From the NCBI GenBank assembly GCA_003248655.1, contig QFPM01000035.1:1-12906 (forward strand): DNA of 12,906 nt. Direction: 5' to 3'. The notes beneath the pieces were generated by a model that made no database searches, was not told the DNA's origin, and worked only from the letters and a program-made list of their open reading frames with translations. Both the position numbers and the translations under genes were made by a program. The DNA is from Microbacterium sp. Its GTDB lineage: Bacteria; Actinomycetota; Actinomycetes; Actinomycetales; Microbacteriaceae. Of this stretch, positions 7,237-12,875 are shown one piece after another. How positions within the stretch are numbered: position 1 is the first letter of the stretch; the number at the start of each line of letters is the position of its first letter.

Positions 7237-8830
7237 TCTCGGGCGCGCGAGCGCGATCATCGGCGCCGGCACCCTCGCCTCGCGGCTCACGGGGCTCCTG
7301 CGCTCGATCGTGCTCGTCATGGTGATCGGCACGAGCACGACGCGAGCGGGCGACGCCTTCATCACCGCGAACCAGCTGCCGACGAGCATCTACGAGCTGC
7401 TCGCGGCGGGCGTCATCACCGGCATCCTGCTGCCCCAGGTCGTGCGGGCCGCACAGACCCACAGCGACGGCGGATCCCAGTTCGTCTCGAAGCTGCTCAC
7501 CCTCGGCGCGATCGTCATGGTCGTCGCTACCGCGATCGTGATGGCGATCGCGCCGGTGCTGATCGGGCTGTACGGCGCCGAGTTCACGCCCGACCAGCTG
7601 GCCCTGTCGATCGCTTTCGCGTACTGGTGCCTGCCGCAGCTGTTGTTCTACGGCCTGTATGCGCTGCTCGGCGAGGTTCTCAACGCACGCAAGGTCTTCG
7701 GACCGTATACCTGGGCGCCCGTCGTCAACAACCTGGTGTCGATCGCCGGATTCGGCGCGTTCTTGCTGCTCTTCGGTGGTCCGCTGAAGGATGTCGCCGA
7801 CTGGACACCCGACCGGATCGCCCTCATGGGCATCACCGCGACGGGCGGCATCGCCCTGCAGGCCGCGCTCGTCTTCTTCTTCTGGAAGCGCACCGGGCTG
7901 ACCTTCCGCCCCGATTTCCGCTGGCGCGGCATGGGTCTGCGGCACATGGGCCGGCTCGCGTGGTGGACGTTCCTGGCCGTCCTCGTCGGTCAGCTCGCCG
8001 CACTCGTGCAGATCCGGATCGTGAGCGCGGCATCCGGCGAGGGAAACTCGATCGCGGCCCTCACCTTCGCGTGGCTGATCTTCATGCTGCCCCACTCGGT
8101 CGTCGCGATGTCGATCTCGACGTCGTACTTCACGGTGCTCGCCGAGGATGTCGCGGCCGGCCGCACCGATCGCGTTCACGCGAACCTCGACGAGAGCATC
8201 CGTGGGCTCAGCGTCTTCGCGTTCGGCCTGATGGCGGCGATTGCGGCGGCATCCGTCCCCATCGCACGAGTGTTCACGTCGACGCCGGGCGAGGCGCCGT
8301 CGTTCGCCCTCGTACTGCTTGCGTACCTCGTCGCGCTCGTGCCGTTCGGGGTGCTCGTGGTCATCCGGCGGGCGTTCTTCGCCTTCCACGACACGCGTAC
8401 GCCGTTTTACTTCACCCTCGTGCAGTGCGTGCTCGCGGTCGGCGGCGCGCTCCTCGCGCAGGCACTGCTGCCGGTGTCGCTGCTCGCGGCGGGCATCGCC
8501 CTCGCGCAATCGCTCTCGACGTTCGTGCAGCTCGGCGTCGCCGTCGTCCTCCTACGTCGCCATGTCGGGGATGCCGGGTTCGCCAGCACCTGGGGTGCGC
8601 TGCTGCGCTTCCTCGTCGCGGCCGTGCCCGCGGGCCTCGCGGGGTGGGCGGTGTTCGCCCTCACCGGCGGTGCGACAGGGTGGACGACGAACGGGCGGGT
8701 CGAGGGCGTGCTCGGTGCGACGCTCGTCGGCGCTGCGGCGCTCGTCGTTTACGTGGCGGCGCTCGCGGTGCTCCGCGCGCCCGAGCTGCAGGCCGCCGTG
8801 CGGACCGTCACGCGGCTACTTCGCCGCTGA
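7229..8830 (+). CDS. murJ: Lipid II flippase MurJ (MviN family)
   Basis: This 533-aa polytopic membrane protein of the MOP exporter superfamily moves lipid-linked peptidoglycan precursors across the inner membrane. The N-terminal signature SRLTGLLRSIVL (18-29) and GDAFITANQLP carry R19, R25 and D42, which correspond by position to functionally important R18, R24 and D39 of E. coli MurJ. Many hydrophobic segments follow to the C terminus, consistent with about 14 helices. LPHSVVAMSISTSYFTVLAEDVA marks the conserved C-terminal half. The length is that of stand-alone MurJ. It lacks the pseudokinase and extracellular extension of the mycobacterial homologue (Rv3910). The ATG at 7229 lies inside the end of the DUF6049 gene with only a weak GGCGGCG ribosome binding site, so it is probably translationally coupled and in the same operon. 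Confidence 0.95.
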   Translation: MSSLGRASAIIGAGTLASRLTGLLRSIVLVMVIGTSTTRAGDAFITANQLPTSIYELLAAGVITGILLPQVVRAAQTHSDGGSQFVSKLLTLGAIVMVVATAIVMAIAPVLIGLYGAEFTPDQLALSIAFAYWCLPQLLFYGLYALLGEVLNARKVFGPYTWAPVVNNLVSIAGFGAFLLLFGGPLKDVADWTPDRIALMGITATGGIALQAALVFFFWKRTGLTFRPDFRWRGMGLRHMGRLAWWTFLAVLVGQLAALVQIRIVSAASGEGNSIAALTFAWLIFMLPHSVVAMSISTSYFTVLAEDVAAGRTDRVHANLDESIRGLSVFAFGLMAAIAAASVPIARVFTSTPGEAPSFALVLLAYLVALVPFGVLVVIRRAFFAFHDTRTPFYFTLVQCVLAVGGALLAQALLPVSLLAAGIALAQSLSTFVQLGVAVVLLRRHVGDAGFASTWGALLRFLVAAVPAGLAGWAVFALTGGATGWTTNGRVEGVLGATLVGAAALVVYVAALAVLRAPELQAAVRTVTRLLRR

Positions 8831-8831
8831 C

Positions 8832-8853
8832 GCGCGGGTTTCGCGCGGGTTTC
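8832..8853 (+). repeat. 11-bp direct repeat after murJ
   Basis: GCGCGGGTTTC is repeated exactly twice in tandem (8832-8842 and 8843-8853), starting one base after the murJ stop codon. The second copy continues into TCG, resembling the GGTTTCTCG core of the array at 3182-3362. No hairpin plus T-tract terminator is visible. Confidence 0.6.
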
Positions 8854-8886
8854 TCGTCGGCCCGGCCCGGCTCGGCGCACTCCCGC

Positions 8887-8912
8887 GGAATGCCCCGCGG
8901 CTACCATGGGTT
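8887..8912 (+). promoter_or_regulatory. SigR/SigH-type promoter of trxB (GGAAT-N18-GTT)
   Basis: GGAAT (8887-8891) and GTT (8910-8912) are separated by exactly 18 bases, the consensus of the thiol-oxidative-stress sigma factor SigR of Streptomyces and close to SigH of mycobacteria and corynebacteria. Trx reductase genes are classic members of that regulon. Transcription would start near 8918-8920, leaving a leader of about 42 nt with an AAAGGGA ribosome binding site (8949-8955) before the GTG at 8961. The -35 lies within the inverted repeat CCGCGG-6-CCGCGG (8883-8900). Confidence 0.8.
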
Positions 8913-8960
8913 GAACGCGCTGGGGCTCTTCAATGGGCTCCGCGAACGAAAGGGACGGCT

Positions 8961-9944
8961 GTGCGACACGTCATCATCATTGGCTCGGGACCGGCGGGCT
9001 TCACGGCCGCCATCTACGCGGCACGCGCGAACCTCGAGCCGCTGCTGATCGCGAGCTCGGTCGAGGCCGGCGGCGAGCTGATGAACACGACCGAGGTCGA
9101 GAACTTCCCCGGTTTCCCCGAGGGCATCATGGGCCCCGACCTCATGGCGAAGATGCAGGAGCAGGCCGAGAAGTTCGGCACCGAGGTGCTCTACGACGAC
9201 GTCACGTCGCTCGAGCTTGACGGCCCCGTCAAGAAGGTCGTACTCGGCAGCGGCGCCGTCCACGAGGCCGAAGCAGTGATCTTCGCGACCGGATCCGCAC
9301 CGCGCAAGATCGGCATCGAGGGTGAACAGCGCCTCTCGGGTCACGGCGTCTCCTACTGTGCCACCTGCGACGGCTTCTTCTTCCGCGAGCAGGAGATCGC
9401 CGTCGTCGGCGGCGGTGACTCCGCGATGGAAGAGGCGACGTTCCTCACGAAGTTCGCGTCGAAGGTCTACGTCATCCACCGTCGCGACGAGCTGCGCGCG
9501 TCGAAGATCATGCAGGAGCGCGCGTTCGCGAACGAGAAGATTGAGTTCGTCTGGAACAGCGACGTTGTCGATGTTCTCGGCGAGGATGCCGTGACCGCTC
9601 TCGTCCTGCGTGACACGGTCGACGGTTCGACCCGAGAACTGCCCGTGACCGGGGTTTTCGTCGCGATCGGCAACGACCCGCGCACGCACCTCGTGCACGA
9701 TCAGCTCGACCTCACGCCGCAGGGAACCGTGTGGGTCGACGGCCGCTCGTCGCGCACCTCGGTGCCGGGAGTGTTCGCCGCGGGCGACGTCATCGACCCG
9801 ACCTACCGCCAGGCCGTCACCGCGGCCGGCAGCGGCACGACCGCCGCCCTCGACGTCGAGCACTACCTCGCCGCGCTGGGGGATGCCGGTGCGCCGGCGC
9901 CCGATGCCGCCGAGATCGACGGCCTGGACGACGCGGCCGCCTGA
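8961..9944 (+). CDS. trxB: Thioredoxin-disulfide reductase
   Basis: This 327-aa flavoenzyme reduces oxidised thioredoxin with NADPH via FAD, in the cytoplasm. It has the FAD-binding GSGPAG (8-13), the redox-active CATC (C133-C136, within SYCATCDGFFF), the NADPH-binding GGGDSA (150-155) with HRRDELRA (173-180), and the second FAD motif GVFAAGDV (270-277). The length is typical, with an Ala/Asp-rich tail after residue 306. The GTG start is set by the AAAGGGA ribosome binding site 5 nt upstream and by the family N terminus (RHVIIIGSGPAG). It lies 130 bp after murJ with its own stress-type promoter, and 87 bp before trxA, so the pair can be cotranscribed. Confidence 0.97.
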   Translation: MRHVIIIGSGPAGFTAAIYAARANLEPLLIASSVEAGGELMNTTEVENFPGFPEGIMGPDLMAKMQEQAEKFGTEVLYDDVTSLELDGPVKKVVLGSGAVHEAEAVIFATGSAPRKIGIEGEQRLSGHGVSYCATCDGFFFREQEIAVVGGGDSAMEEATFLTKFASKVYVIHRRDELRASKIMQERAFANEKIEFVWNSDVVDVLGEDAVTALVLRDTVDGSTRELPVTGVFVAIGNDPRTHLVHDQLDLTPQGTVWVDGRSSRTSVPGVFAAGDVIDPTYRQAVTAAGSGTTAALDVEHYLAALGDAGAPAPDAAEIDGLDDAAA

Positions 9945-9958
9945 CGAGCCGCTTGCCG

Positions 9959-9984
9959 CGCGGCGCGGAACAATGCGCGCCGCG
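9959..9984 (+). other. 9-bp inverted repeat between trxB and trxA
   Basis: CGCGGCGCG (9959-9967) and CGCGCCGCG (9976-9984) are perfect inverted copies around an 8-nt loop. No T-tract follows, so it is not a classical intrinsic terminator. It could attenuate read-through from trxB, stabilise the trxB mRNA 3' end, or be an operator, since it overlaps the -35 of the predicted trxA promoter. Confidence 0.6.
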
Positions 9985-9992
9985 ACAGTGTT
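9967..9992 (+). promoter_or_regulatory. SigR/SigH-type promoter of trxA (GGAAC-N18-GTT)
   Basis: GGAAC (9967-9971, continuing as GGAACA, the mycobacterial SigH form) and GTT (9990-9992) are exactly 18 bases apart. Transcription would begin near 9998-10000, followed by a leader of about 32 nt with the AGGAG ribosome binding site before the trxA ATG. This gives trxA its own promoter of the same class as trxB. Confidence 0.7.
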
Positions 9993-10031
9993 ACAGAATC
10001 ACGACCGGCCGGACAACCGAAGGAGCACGAC

Positions 10032-10355
10032 ATGACCGCCAACGTCACCACCGAGAGCACCTGGCAGCAGGACGTCATCGACGCCGAAGGACCTGTGCTC
10101 GTGGACTTCTGGGCCGAATGGTGCGGCCCGTGCCGTATGGTCGGCCCGATCCTCGACGAGATCGGCACCGAGCACGCCGACAAGCTCACCGTCCTGAAGC
10201 TCAACGTCGACGAGAACCCCAACCTCGCGATGGAGTACCAGATCACCTCGATTCCCGCGATGAAGGTCTTCAACAAGGGTCAGGTCGAGAAGACGATCAT
10301 CGGCGCGAAGCCGAAGTACGCGCTCGAGCAGGACCTCGCGACTTACCTCGCCTGA
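10032..10355 (+). CDS. trxA: Thioredoxin
   Basis: This 107-aa cytoplasmic thioredoxin fold protein donates electrons from TrxB to disulfides such as those of ribonucleotide reductase, peroxiredoxins and methionine sulfoxide reductases. The canonical active site WCGPC (W30, C31, C34) lies in VDFWAEWCGPCRMVGP, D25 is the buried acid, and the cis-proline is P75 in SIPAMKVF. The length is standard and no signal peptide is present. AGGAG (10021-10025) sits 6 nt before the ATG. It is convergent with the minus-strand gene ending at 10366, leaving only 10 bp between stop codons and no recognisable terminator, so the transcripts probably overlap. Confidence 0.98.
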   Translation: MTANVTTESTWQQDVIDAEGPVLVDFWAEWCGPCRMVGPILDEIGTEHADKLTVLKLNVDENPNLAMEYQITSIPAMKVFNKGQVEKTIIGAKPKYALEQDLATYLA

Positions 10356-10365
10356 CCTCGAAGGT

Positions 10366-10701
10366 TCACGCGCGCCGGGTCGCGGCATCCCACGGGCGGT
10401 GCGGCTCGCTGCCGAGGAGCCGCCAGACAGCCCGCGTCAGCTCGGGATACTCGAGCGCGATCTGCCGCAACACGCGGTAGTTGCGTGCCGCCGTGGGACG
10501 AATGCCGCCGTCGGCGACGATGTTCTCGGCGCGCAAGACGAGCACGACGAACTCATCGACCGTCGGCATGTCCTCCATGAAGTCCCACGGGTCCTCGCCG
10601 AAGCGGAGGCGTTGCTCGATGAGAACCGACAGCTCATCCGCCGCCTCCGCGCGCAGCACCTCAAGGCTCGCTCGCCGCGGAAGCAGAGGTGCGTCGGTCA
10701 C
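10366..10701 (-). CDS. Small conserved-looking hypothetical protein, third gene of the parAB operon
   Basis: I do not recognise a characterised family in this 111-aa protein. It is predicted mostly helical and soluble, with no signal peptide, membrane segment or cysteine. It has an acidic and aromatic middle (FGEDPWDFMEDMPTVDEF, about residues 34-51) and a basic end (residues 85-111, with WRLLGSEPHRPWD). Codon use matches its neighbours. The GTG start is 9 bp past the parB stop codon, with a GGTGGG-like ribosome binding site overlapping that gap, so it is very likely cotranscribed with parA and parB. It holds the position of Rv3916c in M. tuberculosis, but that protein is about twice as long and I cannot claim homology. 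A role in chromosome segregation is only a guess from context. Confidence 0.8.
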   Translation of the reverse strand: MTDAPLLPRRASLEVLRAEAADELSVLIEQRLRFGEDPWDFMEDMPTVDEFVVLVLRAENIVADGGIRPTAARNYRVLRQIALEYPELTRAVWRLLGSEPHRPWDAATRRA

Positions 10702-10710
10702 CCCACCAGC

Positions 10711-11718
10711 CTACGACTGCGATCCGTACTCAGTCTCGCCCAACTCGGCGAGAATCCGATTCAGATCCTGGATGGTCGCGAAATCGATGTTGATCTGGCC
10801 TTTTCTCGCAGTCAGCGAGATGCGGACCTTCGTGTTGAGCCGGTCGCCGAGCCGCTCGGCGACATCGTCGAGGTGAGCGCGTCGCGCGCCGGCCTTCGGT
10901 GCGGGCTTGCGTCCTCCGGCATCCTTCGACTTCGCGGCCGCCTCGGCGGCCCGGACGGAGAGGTCCTCGTTGACGATCTTGTCGGCGAGGCGCTGCATCG
11001 CGTCGGCGTCGTCGAGGGAGAGGATCGCGCGGGCGTGACCTGCGCTCAGGACCCCGGCTGCGACCCGATGCTGGACGGGCACGGGGAGCTTCAGCAGCCG
11101 GATCGTGTTGCTGATCTGCGGGCGCGAGCGGCCGATGCGCGTGGCGAGCTGTTCCTGGGTGATGCCGAAGTCTTCGAGTAGCTGCAGGTAGGCCGAGGCC
11201 TCTTCGAGCGGGTTGAGCTGCGATCGGTGGAGGTTCTCCAGGAGCGCGTCGCGAAGGAGGTCTTCGTCCGCCGTGTCGCGGACGATTGCGGGGATCGAGG
11301 TCAGCCCCGCCTCGCGCGAGGCGCGCGTACGCCGCTCCCCCATGATGAGCTCGTACGCGCCGTCCTCGTTCGTGCGGACCACGACCGGCTGAAGGACGCC
11401 GAACTCGCGGATGCTGTGCACCAGCTCGGCGAGGTCATCCGCGTCGAAGTTCGTCCGCGGCTGGCGGGGATTCGGGACGATCTCGTTCGGGTCGACGTAG
11501 ATGAGACGGGCGCCTGGAACGGCGACCAGTTCGACCTCAGCCTCTGCGTCCGTGGGTGTCGTCGACTCTCCACTCGAGGATGCGGCGGTCTGCGCGGCAT
11601 CCTGCGTTGCACGCCGCGACGCCCCGGGGAAGAACACGTCGACCGGGCGCTCCTCCGCGCTTTCGGATGTCGGGATCAGTGCGCCGATCCCGCGGCCGAG
11701 GCCTGTTCTCTTGGCCAT
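10711..11718 (-). CDS. parB: Chromosome-partitioning protein ParB (CTP-dependent clamp)
   Basis: This 335-aa ParB/Spo0J binds parS and, using CTP, closes into a sliding clamp that spreads along DNA around the origin. The N-terminal MAKRTGLGRGIGALIP (1-16) is the region that stimulates the ParA ATPase. A disordered linker (about 17-65) follows. The CTP-binding domain has NPRQPR (83-88), GERRTRAS (127-134) and ENLHRSQLNPLEEA (161-174). The helix-turn-helix (about 186-209, ITQEQLATRIGRSRPQISNT) reads parS. A basic, Ala/Lys-rich linker (255-281) leads to the C-terminal dimerisation domain (about 295-328). The ATG shares its A with the last base of the parA TGA stop, and GGAAGG (11725-11730) lies 6 nt upstream, showing translational coupling. 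Confidence 0.97.
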   Translation of the reverse strand: MAKRTGLGRGIGALIPTSESAEERPVDVFFPGASRRATQDAAQTAASSSGESTTPTDAEAEVELVAVPGARLIYVDPNEIVPNPRQPRTNFDADDLAELVHSIREFGVLQPVVVRTNEDGAYELIMGERRTRASREAGLTSIPAIVRDTADEDLLRDALLENLHRSQLNPLEEASAYLQLLEDFGITQEQLATRIGRSRPQISNTIRLLKLPVPVQHRVAAGVLSAGHARAILSLDDADAMQRLADKIVNEDLSVRAAEAAAKSKDAGGRKPAPKAGARRAHLDDVAERLGDRLNTKVRISLTARKGQINIDFATIQDLNRILAELGETEYGSQS

Positions 11719-12650
11719 CAGGCACCTTCCTGTACGCGCGCGGGCTCTGTCCGACGCGCCATTTCGACCGCAGCCTCGCGATACGACACCGCTCCGACCG
11801 ACTGTGGGTCATAGGCGATCACCGTCTGACCGAAGCTCGGAGCCTCCGAGATCCGCACGGTGCGCGGGATGACCGCTTGCAACACCTCATGCGGGAAGTG
11901 CGACCGCACCTCGTCCGCAACCTGCTGCGCGAGGCGCGTGCGCCCGTCGTACATCGTCAGGAGGATCGTCGACAGGTGCAGCGCGGGGTTCAGGTGCTTC
12001 TGGATCATGCGGATGCTGCCGAGAAGCTGGCTGAGACCCTCGAGCGCGTAGTACTCGCACTGGATCGGGATCATCAGCTCGTTCGCCGCGGTGAACGCGT
12101 TGATCGTCAGTAGTCCGAGTGACGGCGGGCAGTCGATGAAGACGAAGTCGACGCGCTGTTCGGATGCCGCAAGGTAGGCATCGAGAGCGGTCCGCAGCCG
12201 ATGCTCGCGAGCGACCTGCGAGACCAGTTCGATCTCCGCTCCGGCGAGGTGGATTGTGCTCGGCGCGCACAGCAGGTTCGGTGACTCTGGACTTGTCTGA
12301 ACGATGTCCGCCAGCGGAAAGTCATCGATCAGCACGTCGTAGATGCTCGGGATATCGGCGGTGTGCGGCACTCCCAGCGCCGTCGAGGCGTTTCCCTGCG
12401 GGTCGAGATCGATCACCAGCACGCGCGCCCCGAGCGACGCGAGCGCGGCGGCCATGTTGACCGTCGTCGTCGTCTTGCCGACGCCACCCTTCTGGTTCGA
12501 GATCGTGACGACACGCGTGTCGCCGGTGAACTCGACGGTCACACCCTCGAGCGTCCGCCGCCGCGACGTAAGGTCTGCGAGTTCGCGAGCGATCGGACTG
12601 TCGTCGAGAGAGAACGATGCGGAAGAGATCACATTCTCCGATTCCGCCAC
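11718..12650 (-). CDS. parA: Chromosome-partitioning ATPase ParA (Soj)
   Basis: This 310-aa deviant-Walker ATPase forms ATP-bound dimers on the nucleoid and moves ParB-parS complexes during origin segregation. It has the deviant Walker A box KGGVGKTT (54-61, with K54 as the signature lysine), the A' motif DLDPQGN (81-87) and Walker B FVFIDCPPS (D173). The end of ParA-type proteins is recognisable in VIPRTVRISEAPSFGQTVIAYDP split over 260-282. The 45-residue N-terminal extension before the ATPase fold is typical of actinobacterial chromosomal ParA. The GTG start at 12650 is supported by GGAG six bases upstream (12657-12660) and by a -10 element at 12689-12684. The stop overlaps the parB start. 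It is the first gene of the operon parA-parB-small hypothetical. Confidence 0.97.
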   Translation of the reverse strand: MAESENVISSASFSLDDSPIARELADLTSRRRTLEGVTVEFTGDTRVVTISNQKGGVGKTTTTVNMAAALASLGARVLVIDLDPQGNASTALGVPHTADIPSIYDVLIDDFPLADIVQTSPESPNLLCAPSTIHLAGAEIELVSQVAREHRLRTALDAYLAASEQRVDFVFIDCPPSLGLLTINAFTAANELMIPIQCEYYALEGLSQLLGSIRMIQKHLNPALHLSTILLTMYDGRTRLAQQVADEVRSHFPHEVLQAVIPRTVRISEAPSFGQTVIAYDPQSVGAVSYREAAVEMARRTEPARVQEGA

Positions 12651-12683
12651 CGTCAGCTCCTGTTCATTTCTCGGGACCTTCCC

Positions 12684-12689
12684 ACTGTA
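12684..12689 (-). promoter_or_regulatory. Candidate -10 of the parAB promoter
   Basis: On the minus strand TACAGT (12689-12684) fits the -10 consensus TANNNT. Transcription would begin near 12677 and give a 27-nt leader containing the GGAG site before the GTG. There is no good -35; its expected place (about 12707-12712) abuts the first parS site. Confidence 0.5.
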
Positions 12690-12709
12690 GTCGAGCCCAC
12701 ACCCCCACC

Positions 12710-12725
12710 CGTTTCACGTGAAACA
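12710..12725. promoter_or_regulatory. parS: parS site 1 (ParB binding site)
   Basis: CGTTTCACGTGAAACA matches the universal chromosomal parS 16-mer TGTTTCACGTGAAACA at 15 of 16 bases; the central 14-bp palindrome is perfect. It lies 60 bp upstream of the parA start and touches the expected -35 region, so ParB binding could also repress the operon. Confidence 0.95.
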
Positions 12726-12745
12726 TTGCTCATCCAACCCCGCTC

Positions 12746-12786
12746 GGTGATCGAGTGCCGCGCGCAGCGCGGTGTATCGAGATCAC
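12746..12786. repeat. Complete type-B interspersed palindrome between the two parS sites
   Basis: This palindrome of about 41 bp runs from GGTGATCGAGTG to GTATCGAGATCAC. Outer arms GTGATC and GATCAC pair, and the core stem CCGCGC / GCGCGG closes on a GCA loop. Related copies lie at the two window edges (1-33 and 12876-12906). It sits exactly between parS 1 and parS 2, which is unusual for a segregation site. Confidence 0.85.
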
Positions 12787-12788
12787 TC

Positions 12789-12804
12789 CGTTTCACGTGA
12801 AACA
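12789..12804. promoter_or_regulatory. parS: parS site 2 (ParB binding site)
   Basis: This is an exact second copy of CGTTTCACGTGAAACA, again 15 of 16 to the parS consensus with a perfect 14-bp palindrome. It is centred 79 bp from site 1. Two nearby parS sites next to parAB are typical of origin-proximal regions in Actinobacteria. Confidence 0.95.
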
Positions 12805-12822
12805 TCAGCCGGGCGACGGATT

Positions 12823-12866
12823 GTGGTTTCGATACGCGGCGCTGCGCGCCGCTACTCAACCACCGG
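12823..12866. repeat. Type-A interspersed palindrome (REP-like)
   Basis: From TGGTTTCGATACGC to CTACTCAACCACCGG this is identical to the copy at 52-94, about 12.8 kb away, including the GCGGCGC-TGC-GCGCCGC hairpin. Such identity outside coding DNA suggests recent spread or gene conversion. It is followed at once by a type-B element. Confidence 0.85.
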
Positions 12867-12875
12867 AGGTCCGTC

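Noticed and set aside
7079..8509. Minus-strand 476-codon frame opposite murJ
   Set aside because: It is the hydrophilic shadow of a membrane protein gene; composition is dominated by Arg, Asp, Glu and His, with no domains.
9959..9984. Intrinsic terminator between trxB and trxA
   Set aside because: The hairpin is strong but no T-run follows, and it overlaps the predicted trxA promoter; I list it only as an inverted repeat.
12653..12859. Minus-strand 68-codon frame upstream of parA
   Set aside because: It reads through both parS sites (giving FHVKR and NVSRET) and a palindromic repeat, is out of frame with parA, and has no independent support. Such parS-derived peptides are a common false gene.
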